From DATHWB01 sp041744795 (GTDB taxonomy: Bacteria > Actinomycetota > Acidimicrobiia > Spongiisociales > ZC4RG35): DNA of 15,452 nucleotides. Shown in pieces: positions 8,849 to 14,170 of the stretch. How positions within the stretch are numbered: the stretch's first letter is position 1; every line of letters begins with the position of its first letter. Where the stretch lies: assembly GCA_041744795.1 (NCBI GenBank), contig JBGTKD010000053.1, forward strand, positions 1 through 15,452, given 5' to 3'. The position numbers were made by a program, and so were the translations under genes. The notes under the pieces were generated by a model that saw only the letters and a list, made by a program, of their open reading frames with translations, ran no database searches and had not been told where the DNA came from.

Positions 8849-8891
8849 CGTTCTACACCGCAGAACGTCGCATTATTGCGACGTTCTTGCG
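8849..8891 (-). promoter_or_regulatory. Competing hairpins in the leader of purK (possible attenuator)
   Basis: AGAACGTCGCA (8862-8872), a TTAT loop and TGCGACGTTCT (8877-8887) form a perfect 11-bp stem, extended by CGC/GCG (8859-8861 with 8889-8891) past one bulge. A third element, CGTTCT (8849-8854), can instead pair with AGAACG (8862-8867). Read on the minus strand, the order is arm 1, arm 2, arm 3, so arm 2 can pair with either neighbour. The 2:3 hairpin is followed after a few bases by TTTT (8842-8845), while the 1:2 hairpin has no U-run directly after it. The winged-helix gene stop (8892-8894) abuts arm 1. The structure is visible in the sequence; regulation is inferred. It could also simply be an RNA processing or terminator hairpin for the upstream gene. 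Confidence 0.65.
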
Positions 8892-10067
8892 CTAAAAAGC
8901 GGTTCGGAGGTGGCGTTCGAGGGGGGTGGGGAAGCGGGGGGTGAAGCGGGTGGGGCCTAGGAAGTCGACTAGGCGGGCTACTTCGGTTTCGACGGCTGAC
9001 TTGGCATCTGCCCCGACCTTTTCGAGGTACTCGACCACGATCTCGCCGTCGGAGCGTTGGGCCCACCCGCCGACGACCCTGCCGTCCCACCAGACTGTTG
9101 GTCCGGCGTTGCCGTTGCGGTCGAAAAGGCGAGGAGCGTGGTCTCCGAAGTACCAGTCCCGCTCTTTCCATCCCATCGACGTCGGATCGAGGCTCGGGAG
9201 CAGCCCAGCCCACGGCTCAACCGGTTCTACCGGTTCGGTGTCATCAGCCAGGACATACCCAGGCCCATGCCCCAACGCTACCTCGACTGCGCCGACCGCC
9301 TCGAGTGTCCGACGGGTGTGACCGAGGGTCCAGCCTGTCCACCATTTCAGATCCGTCACCGTTCCGGGACCGAAGGAACTCAGCCAGGCGCGGGCCAAAC
9401 GATTGCGCGCCTCCTGTTCATCGAGCATCTCGATCGGTGCTCCCAGCCAACGATCCAGCGGTGCGTAGCGGTACTGGCTGCTGATCCAGGTGCCGAGAGG
9501 TCGGGCCCTGGCTGCCATCCCGGACGCGGTCAGCCGATGGATGACCCGGCTGCCCACGGAAATGGGCGTGGCCCATTTGGGACCGACGGGCGGCACGAAA
9601 CGCTGATCGAGTTCGGGGAGCGCGGAGTTCATCTCCCTGGTGCTTGCCTCGCCTGCCTGTTCCAGAAATGACAAGGCGAGTCCGAACATGCGGTCGATGT
9701 GCGACTCGCCGTCGGGGGTGATCTCGGCATGTTCTAGCCATCCGGCGAATCGCTTGCGTTCTTTGGCTACGAACGCATCGGTGTAGGAGCGCTGAACGGC
9801 GGAGACCAGGTCCAGCGGGACGACGAAGAGGGTGCGTCGCATCCCCAGCATCCGCAGGCTCGATCTCTCGTCATACAGGGCGATATCGACGCTTTCCGGA
9901 GTGTCGACGACCCCTCGAGACGCGAGGCTCAGGTAGACGCTCACCGGATCCGTTGAGTGCAGGCCAGCCATCTGTCCGGCGAGTGCTGAGACCGAAACTG
10001 CAGGCTGGACGAATCCGTGTCTTCTGGCCAGTCGCGACCGTCGCTCGTCGTTCGGGATTGTCCTCAC
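8892..10067 (-). CDS. Winged-helix DNA-binding protein, HTH_42/AlkZ superfamily
   Basis: With GTG 10067 as start the protein has 391 residues. This GTG overlaps the stop of the hotdog gene in a GTGA arrangement. An open frame extends to 10160, but its extra residues are not family-like, and GTG 10082 is a weaker alternative. N-terminal SRLARRHGF...LAGQMAGLHSTDPVSVYL (about 11-46), then MRRTLFVVP (76-84), and the C-terminal GLLPSLDPTSMGWKERDWYFG (split here; about 288-308) and WWDGRVVGGW match the winged-helix family that includes the AlkZ/YcaQ glycosylases for interstrand crosslinks and alkylated bases. The AlkZ-type QxQ/QxD site near GLQ reads GLHSTDP here, so glycosylase activity cannot be assumed. 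It probably binds DNA, perhaps in repair or resistance. It is the third gene of the thioredoxin-hotdog-winged-helix set. Confidence 0.8.
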   Translation of the reverse strand: MRTIPNDERRSRLARRHGFVQPAVSVSALAGQMAGLHSTDPVSVYLSLASRGVVDTPESVDIALYDERSSLRMLGMRRTLFVVPLDLVSAVQRSYTDAFVAKERKRFAGWLEHAEITPDGESHIDRMFGLALSFLEQAGEASTREMNSALPELDQRFVPPVGPKWATPISVGSRVIHRLTASGMAARARPLGTWISSQYRYAPLDRWLGAPIEMLDEQEARNRLARAWLSSFGPGTVTDLKWWTGWTLGHTRRTLEAVGAVEVALGHGPGYVLADDTEPVEPVEPWAGLLPSLDPTSMGWKERDWYFGDHAPRLFDRNGNAGPTVWWDGRVVGGWAQRSDGEIVVEYLEKVGADAKSAVETEVARLVDFLGPTRFTPRFPTPLERHLRTAF

Positions 10068-10753
10068 TGGAGGGCGATCCACAGAGACTCGGACGAGGCG
10101 ACAAGAGTTCCGTCGATTCCGTAAATGGCCGATCGAGCCGTCCTCTTGCGGCCCTGCCACTCATCGTCGGCGTCTGCCACGACGATCAGAGTTTGGCCGG
10201 GTTCGACTTCGGCGTGGACCTTGACACGCAATCGGCCGGTGACGGCTGGACGGGACCATTCGTCGAATGTCACTCGCCAGCCGGCAGCGCAATCGATCGG
10301 AGCCCACAGGAACCGATGCTCGACAGTCCCGAGGCTCCCAGCCCACGCCGGATGAATCAGGGGGCTGGCATACACCGAGGATCCTTCGACTTGTCCGGCG
10401 TGAACTCCGAGAGTGTCCGGACCGGTGCCGCAGGAAAAGCACGTGGAGACGTTGAGTGAGGTCGATTGAGTCCCCGCCCAGCGCCGAGCCACTTCTGCCT
10501 CGGCCAAAGGCACCGCAGCCGGAGGCGGGGGAGACGAGTCGTCTTCGACTGCCTCGAGGATCACCGTCTCGCCGTCGGTCAAGACGTAGCCCTGGCTGGT
10601 GGACTCCAGTGTCAGGGGAGTTTCCAGCGGGCACGGCGCCCGGAACGTAACCGCCACGTCGAGACCCAGCTTCGATGCGACGAGACCGGCAACGTGGCCG
10701 CCTTGGGCCATCCCTTCGATTCCTTGGAACCGGCGGGGAATCGTCAGCCTCAT
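10064..10753 (-). CDS. Hotdog-fold thioesterase-like protein
   Basis: 229 residues, long enough for two hotdog units. The first half has FQGIEGMAQGGHVAGLVA (9-26), like the helix-initial glycine motif of acyl-CoA thioesterases. The second half has CFSCG (105-109), the CxxCG form common in PaaI-like hotdog proteins, plus LIHPAWAGSLGTVE and a closing segment with IYGIDGTLVASSESLWI (210-226), typical of the last strand where YxxdGxlvA..a.W occurs. The substrate is unknown, most likely an acyl-CoA or similar thioester. Proline-rich linker PPPP at 75-78 separates the halves. ATG 10753 is ten bases after the thioredoxin-like gene stop, and its stop overlaps the winged-helix gene start. The three are probably one transcript. 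Fold assignment is from motif resemblance only. Confidence 0.65.
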   Translation of the reverse strand: MRLTIPRRFQGIEGMAQGGHVAGLVASKLGLDVAVTFRAPCPLETPLTLESTSQGYVLTDGETVILEAVEDDSSPPPPAAVPLAEAEVARRWAGTQSTSLNVSTCFSCGTGPDTLGVHAGQVEGSSVYASPLIHPAWAGSLGTVEHRFLWAPIDCAAGWRVTFDEWSRPAVTGRLRVKVHAEVEPGQTLIVVADADDEWQGRKRTARSAIYGIDGTLVASSESLWIALQ

Positions 10754-10763
10754 GGAGCGGCTC

Positions 10764-11138
10764 TCAAGCAGAGACCGAGGCTCCCGCTGATTCGAGGTTC
10801 TTGGTCAGGACGTCCTTTTTCACCAACCCGGAGGCGCGCCACCTCTGGGTGAATGAGTTGGCTCCTGGGCGTGTGGTGAGGACCATGAATGTCGGTGTCG
10901 ACATCACTTTGAACTTCCGGAAGGCATCGGGAACGTTGGCGGCGTTCGCTTTGACAACGTGGGCCGATCCTTGGAATTCCTCGGCGAGTTCGTTGACGAT
11001 TCCGTCCATCGTGCGGCACGGCTGACAGTTCGTCTGCATGAAATCGATCAGAACAGGCTTGCCTGACTTGACTAGGTCTTCGAGTTGTTCGATCGATTCG
11101 AGATTTATCGGTTTGGTTCTTTTGTTGAATAGTGCCAT
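10764..11138 (-). CDS. Thioredoxin-like protein with NCQPC active site
   Basis: 124 residues from ATG 11138; a longer open frame to 11300 is not used because its first 54 residues overlap the moaA start and are not thioredoxin-like. The core is PVLIDFMQTNCQPCRTMDGIV (about 28-48), with active-site cysteines C38 and C41. VVKANAANVPDAFRKFKV (61-78) and the cis-proline motif MSTPTFMVL (P82) follow, and then a charged C-terminal helix. The site is CQPC preceded by Asn, where classic thioredoxins have WCGPC, so redox potential or partner may differ. There is no signal peptide, so it should act in the cytoplasm. It is the first gene of a leftward set, divergent from moaA across 79 bases. No strong Shine-Dalgarno sequence precedes the ATG. 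Confidence 0.88.
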   Translation of the reverse strand: MALFNKRTKPINLESIEQLEDLVKSGKPVLIDFMQTNCQPCRTMDGIVNELAEEFQGSAHVVKANAANVPDAFRKFKVMSTPTFMVLTTRPGANSFTQRWRASGLVKKDVLTKNLESAGASVSA

Positions 11139-11217
11139 TGGTGTAGTCAACGATGGTCGGTGGGCGGGCATTCCGCCAAACCGATGTCTCCCGGCTGGCA
11201 GTAGCCTCGGTATCAGA
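11139..11217. promoter_or_regulatory. Divergent intergenic region between thioredoxin gene and moaA
   Basis: These 79 bases must contain the 5' signals of both divergent genes unless moaA is transcribed from within the neighbour. On the plus strand TAGCCT (11202-11207) fits an actinobacterial TANNNT -10 box just 10 bases before the moaA ATG, which would give a nearly leaderless mRNA and explain the missing Shine-Dalgarno sequence. A small hairpin GGCGG-GCATT-CCGCC lies at 11163-11177. On the minus strand TTGACT (about 11145-11150) resembles a -35 box, but no fitting -10 lies between it and the ATG. All of these are weak, by-eye calls. Confidence 0.4.
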
Positions 11218-12228
11218 ATGCCCGAGCTCGTCGACACCAGAGACCGTCCCGTCAGGGACCTTCGCATATCTGTCACTGACAGGTGCAACTTCCGATGCAC
11301 TTACTGCATGCCGAAGGAAATCTTCTCCAGGGACTACGAGTTTCTCGACCGTCACAACCTCTTGAGCTTCGAAGAGATCGAGCGCGTGGCCCGTTCGTTC
11401 GCTCGTCACGGCGTCACCAAGCTCCGCCTAACGGGCGGAGAACCCCTCCTGCGCAAGGGCATCGAGGAACTGATCGGGCGCCTTGCGGCGATCGAAGAAA
11501 TTGACGATCTGACCCTCACGACTAACGGCTCGCTGCTCGCCCGCAAGGCCATCAAGCTCGCAGAAGCGGGTCTGGACCGGGTCACTGTCTCGCTTGACTC
11601 GATGGACGACGAAGTGTTCATGGCCATGAACGACGTGGGTTTTCCTGTTGCCGCCGTCTTAGAAGGCATCGACGCTGCGGCGGATGCTGGGCTCACACCG
11701 ATAAAGGTCAACATGGTCGTCAAGAGAGGCGTTAACGACGACTCGATCGTCGATGTCGCCGATCACTTCCGCGGTTCTGGTCACATCGTCCGGTTCATCG
11801 AATACATGGACGTCGGCACCACGAACGGCTGGGTTCTCGACGACGTCGTGTCTGCCGAGGAGATCGTTAGCCGGATCTCGGAGCGCTTCCCGCTCGAACC
11901 GGCTGACCCGAACTACGTCGGCGAGGTGGCCAACCGCTGGCGCTACTCGGATGGCGAAGGCGAAGTAGGTGTGATCGCCTCGGTCACCAAGCCGTTCTGC
12001 GGCGACTGCACCCGCGTGAGGCTCAGCGCCGAAGGCTCGGTGTACACGTGTCTGTTCGCGTCCGCCGGTTCCGACTTCCGCGCCCTGCTGCGCGAGGGCG
12101 GAACCGACGACGATCTCGACGAGATGGTCAGATCGGTCTGGTCCGCGCGCACGGATCGCTACTCCGAAGTACGGTCGAAGGCGACCCGTGCACGTACGCG
12201 AATCGAGATGTCCTACATCGGCGGGTAG
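11218..12228 (+). CDS. moaA: GTP 3',8-cyclase MoaA (molybdenum cofactor synthesis)
   Basis: Radical-SAM enzyme that turns GTP into 3',8-cyclo-GTP, the first step of molybdenum cofactor synthesis. With ATG 11218 it has 336 residues, the usual length. The SAM-binding 4Fe-4S motif is DRCNFRCTYCMP (C23, C27, C30). LRLTGGEPLLR (69-79) is the GGEP motif. The second cluster ligands are C261, C264 and C278 (CGDC, 13 residues, C), and the chain ends in the conserved GlyGly tail (MSYIGG) needed for activity in known MoaA. The frame is open upstream to 11038, but that part overlaps the thioredoxin gene and is not conserved. No other moa genes are in the window, so it stands alone. It converges with the recombinase gene across 35 bases. 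Confidence 0.96.
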   Translation: MPELVDTRDRPVRDLRISVTDRCNFRCTYCMPKEIFSRDYEFLDRHNLLSFEEIERVARSFARHGVTKLRLTGGEPLLRKGIEELIGRLAAIEEIDDLTLTTNGSLLARKAIKLAEAGLDRVTVSLDSMDDEVFMAMNDVGFPVAAVLEGIDAAADAGLTPIKVNMVVKRGVNDDSIVDVADHFRGSGHIVRFIEYMDVGTTNGWVLDDVVSAEEIVSRISERFPLEPADPNYVGEVANRWRYSDGEGEVGVIASVTKPFCGDCTRVRLSAEGSVYTCLFASAGSDFRALLREGGTDDDLDEMVRSVWSARTDRYSEVRSKATRARTRIEMSYIGG

Positions 12229-12263
12229 CGGCCCTTGCAATCCTCTGACCAGGCAGTTTGCGT
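12229..12263. other. Probable edge of the integrated element (candidate att region)
   Basis: This 35-base gap separates the intact 3' end of moaA from the stop codon of the element's recombinase. Integrases of this type commonly lie right beside their attachment site, so the att core is expected here, in the last bases of moaA, or in the end of the int gene. I see no tRNA 3' half, and the second att copy is outside the window, so the core cannot be defined. GCCCTTGCAA occurs at 12231-12240. Confidence 0.35.
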
Positions 12264-13424
12264 TCAGCCCCGCTCTGCGTTCCGCGAGGATTCCGCTGGA
12301 GCACCGAGCGCGGCGTCGATCGCGGCCCGCGCCCGATCCTCCGACTCGGGCATCAGGTGGGCGTAGGTGCGCAAGGTGAAGCCCGGATCGTGATGGCCCA
12401 GGTACTCGGACACTGCTCGGATGCTGACCCCGTTCTCGAGGAGCATCGAGGCGTAGTGGTGTCTGAGGGCGTGCATTCCGTTCGCCCGGTCTCGCTTCAG
12501 CCCAGCCGACTGTAGGGCTGGCTTCCAGGCGTTGTGGGTGAAGTAGGCACGGGTGAGGGGTCCACGGTCCCGGTTCGTGAACATCAGCTCGACACTCCGC
12601 ATCTCTCCACTCGGTTCCCGCCAGGGGAGTTCCACCGCCGCGGTGCCGAACCTTTGGACGTGTCCCGCGACGGCCATCGCGACGACATCGGGCAGCGGCA
12701 CCTCCCGCTCTCTGCCCCCCTTCGGCGGGGCAAGGACCACCTGGTTCTGGACCAGGCGCAGCTGCTGACGGACGTGGACGACTCGTCGTAGGAAGTCGAT
12801 CGCCTCCAGGGCGAGGCCGAAGATCTCGCCCTGACGCAGCCCACAGCCGGCTCCCAGCACCGGCATGGCGCGGAACTCGTCAGGGTGGCCCTGGACGACA
12901 CCGTGGACTGTCTCCACGGTCCACGGGACCACCCGGCGCCGGTCAACCCGTGGCGCTTTCACAGATGACACCGCGGAGGGATTCGACGCGATCAGACCAT
13001 CCTCAACCGCCGCGGTGAGGATGGTGGAGAGGTTGGAGAGGAGCAGTCGGCAGTAGGAGGGCGCAACCTCGGTCTGCCGGCTTCTTACCCACGCCTGAAC
13101 GGTGGATGGCTTTAGATGGCGGAGTTCCATGTCCCCGATCGTCGGCAGGATGTGGGTTCGTACCCGAGACTCCATCGTCTCCCGGGTAGAGGCATCGTAT
13201 GTCTGCGCCTTGAGCCACTGGGCAGCGAATTCGGCGAGGGTGACCCTCCCTGCCTTGGGATCGAAGTAGCGGCCGGTTACCAGGTCGGCCGTTACCTGGT
13301 CGAGCCATCTTTGGGCATCCACCCTCCTGGTGAAGGTCTTCGATCTCTCGCGACCCTCGGGGTCGCGGTACCGCGCCTGCCAGCGTCGATGGTGTTCTCG
13401 CCCTCGGTCTTGGATGTGTGCCAT
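12264..13424 (-). CDS. Tyrosine recombinase (site-specific integrase)
   Basis: 386 residues from ATG 13424, preceded by an ideal ribosome site; an in-frame GTG at 13430 falls within that site and is not used. The N-terminal arm-binding part (about 10-50: RRWQARYRDPEGRERSKTF and a Trp-containing helix) is followed by a SAM-like core-binding domain (about 61-160) and the catalytic domain. The active residues are all visible: R197 (GCGLRQGEIFGL), K235 (PPKGGREREVPL), H318 and R321 (HALRHHYAS), H344 (GHHDPGFT) and the nucleophile Y354 (LRTYAHLMP). It should be active and catalyse integration and excision. The excisionase-like gene lies 63 bases upstream on the same strand, and the gene ends 35 bases from moaA, marking the element's end. 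Confidence 0.95.
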   Translation of the reverse strand: MAHIQDRGREHHRRWQARYRDPEGRERSKTFTRRVDAQRWLDQVTADLVTGRYFDPKAGRVTLAEFAAQWLKAQTYDASTRETMESRVRTHILPTIGDMELRHLKPSTVQAWVRSRQTEVAPSYCRLLLSNLSTILTAAVEDGLIASNPSAVSSVKAPRVDRRRVVPWTVETVHGVVQGHPDEFRAMPVLGAGCGLRQGEIFGLALEAIDFLRRVVHVRQQLRLVQNQVVLAPPKGGREREVPLPDVVAMAVAGHVQRFGTAAVELPWREPSGEMRSVELMFTNRDRGPLTRAYFTHNAWKPALQSAGLKRDRANGMHALRHHYASMLLENGVSIRAVSEYLGHHDPGFTLRTYAHLMPESEDRARAAIDAALGAPAESSRNAERG

Positions 13425-13427
13425 GTT

Positions 13428-13435
13428 CACCTCCT
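13428..13435 (-). promoter_or_regulatory. Ribosome binding site of the recombinase
   Basis: On the minus strand AGGAGGTG lies just upstream of ATG 13424, with five bases between AGGAGG and the ATG. It decides the start in favour of ATG 13424 over the in-frame GTG at 13430. Confidence 0.8.
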
Positions 13436-13487
13436 CGGAAAGTCGGCTCTGGTCGAGGTCAACGTACAGGTCCAGGCCGACACGCGC

Positions 13488-13679
13488 TCAGCGGCTGACA
13501 TGTTCGAGCTGACCTTCGATCCACTCCTGCACGTCGCTCATCCGGTAGCGCACGTACTTGCCGACCCGGAATCCGGGTGGTCCTAGCTGCCGGTGGCGCC
13601 AGGCATAGATGGTGGCAACGGGGACACCGAGGTAGTCGGCGAGGTGTTCGACTGTGAGGAGCCGGTCGAGAGTGTTCAT
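13488..13679 (-). CDS. Small AlpA/Xis-like helix-turn-helix protein (excisionase)
   Basis: 63 residues from ATG 13679. LLTVEHLADYLGVPVATIYAW (split: 7-27) is a MerR-like helix-turn-helix of the HTH_17 type, and RHRQLGPPGFRVGKYVRYRMSDVQEWI (split: 28-54) is the wing with the typical GPPxxRxGxxxRY...DVxxWI ending. Such proteins act as recombination directionality factors or as activators of the integrase gene. The frame is open to 13871, and ATG 13709 is an alternative start, but the domain begins just after 13679. GGGAG lies directly before the ATG, closer than usual, so the start is moderately certain. A cluster of repeats lies right upstream (13699-13762) and may bind this protein or another regulator. 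Confidence 0.88.
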   Translation of the reverse strand: MNTLDRLLTVEHLADYLGVPVATIYAWRHRQLGPPGFRVGKYVRYRMSDVQEWIEGQLEHVSR

Positions 13680-13698
13680 CTCCCGGATGGTGGGTGGA

Positions 13699-13762
13699 GA
13701 CCCTGTCATCCGGATGTCAGAAACCCTGTCGCGGACCCTGTCATCGCCCAAGACCTGTCGAG
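13699..13762 (-). repeat. Repeated TGACAGGGTC boxes upstream of the excisionase gene
   Basis: Read on the minus strand, TGACAGGGTC occurs at 13699-13708 and 13734-13743 (35 bases apart, both extended to GATGACAGGGTC). A partial copy, GCGACAGGGTT, lies near 13722-13732, and a degraded one, CGACAGGTC, at 13752-13760. A perfect 10-base palindrome CATCCGGATG overlaps the first box at 13707-13716. The cluster ends 20 bases before the start of the xis-like gene. It looks like operator sites; the binding protein is unknown. Confidence 0.6.
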
Positions 13763-13864
13763 CTTGGCCACCGGACGGAACGGATCCCTTGTGATCGGCG
13801 AGGGCGACGCAAGCCCTTGTGCAAGTGGGGTCGACGGTGGTTCGGTGGTCGGGTGGGAGGATAT

Positions 13865-13870
13865 TTGACA
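13865..13870 (+). promoter_or_regulatory. Possible -35 hexamer TTGACA facing the relaxase gene
   Basis: A consensus TTGACA is followed by the inverted repeat at 13873-13899. No good -10 box is seen at the proper distance, so it may belong to an activator-dependent or repressed promoter, or be chance. Confidence 0.3.
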
Positions 13871-13872
13871 TT

Positions 13873-13899
13873 CATCTGACAGGGTCGGGCTGTCTGATG
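13873..13899 (+). repeat. Inverted repeat, 10+10 with 7-base spacer (operator or oriT hairpin)
   Basis: CATCTGACAG (13873-13882), spacer GGTCGGG, then CTGTCTGATG (13890-13899). The arms pair at nine of ten positions. The left arm runs into a TGACAGGGTC box (13877-13886) in the opposite orientation to the two boxes before xis. It could be the binding site of a regulator acting both ways, or the hairpin next to the relaxase nick site. Confidence 0.6.
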
Positions 13900-13906
13900 C
13901 GAGGCG

Positions 13907-14170
13907 ATGTTTGCGACGCTCAACCTGACTCTCGCACAAAGCGCTCAATCCCTGCCTGCCACGGCTTTGACCAGGCCGACCAGCACCGCGTCGCGCCAAT
14001 TCAACCAGGAGTACGTTCACCCAACCAGCCGTCACCGCAGGAACCGACTGAGCGTCTCGCCCAAGTCGCCACAGACCCAATCACTCTCGCTCCACGATCT
14101 GCGAAACCGCGTCCGAGAGCACAGACGAGTGCACACCTGCGGTGGGCGGCGGTGGGGAGGCCTGTCATGA
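13907..14170 (+). CDS. Possible small hypothetical protein coupled to the relaxase
   Basis: An ORF of 87 residues whose TGA (14168-14170) overlaps the relaxase ATG in an ATGA arrangement, the pattern seen for true coupled genes in this window. Third codon positions are GC-richer than the first and second by my hand count. The protein is rich in Ser, Thr, Arg and Gln, basic toward the C-terminus (LHDLRNRVREHRRVH), and has no fold or motif I recognise. Second-position GC is unusually high, which speaks against coding. It might be a small relaxosome protein, or chance within oriT-bearing DNA. Confidence 0.3.
   Translation: MFATLNLTLAQSAQSLPATALTRPTSTASRQFNQEYVHPTSRHRRNRLSVSPKSPQTQSLSLHDLRNRVREHRRVHTCGGRRWGGLS

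Larger units (their letters stand above)
13680..14166. other. Control region between excisionase and relaxase genes
   Basis: These 487 bases separate the leftward int/xis genes from the rightward relaxase gene. They hold repeated TGACAGGGTC boxes, a perfect palindrome (13707-13716), a 10+10 inverted repeat (13873-13899), a TTGACA hexamer (13865-13870) and a possible small ORF. The region is the natural place for the element's promoters and for oriT, which in MobF systems lies next to the relaxase gene. ACCAG also recurs at 13970, 13979, 14004 and 14024, with irregular spacing. Confidence 0.5.

Noticed and set aside
10750..11409. A 219-codon minus frame covering the thioredoxin gene and the moaA start
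   Set aside because: It lies in a different frame from the thioredoxin motif, and its product has no recognisable features.
12229..12310. A tRNA remnant as integration target
   Set aside because: CTCTGAC could serve as an anticodon loop, but the flanking bases do not form the stem, and no proper T-arm follows.
12246..13976. TGACCAGGC near the element edge and again at 13968 as att or arm sites
   Set aside because: A shared 9-mer is expected by chance many times in a window of this size, and nothing around it matches.
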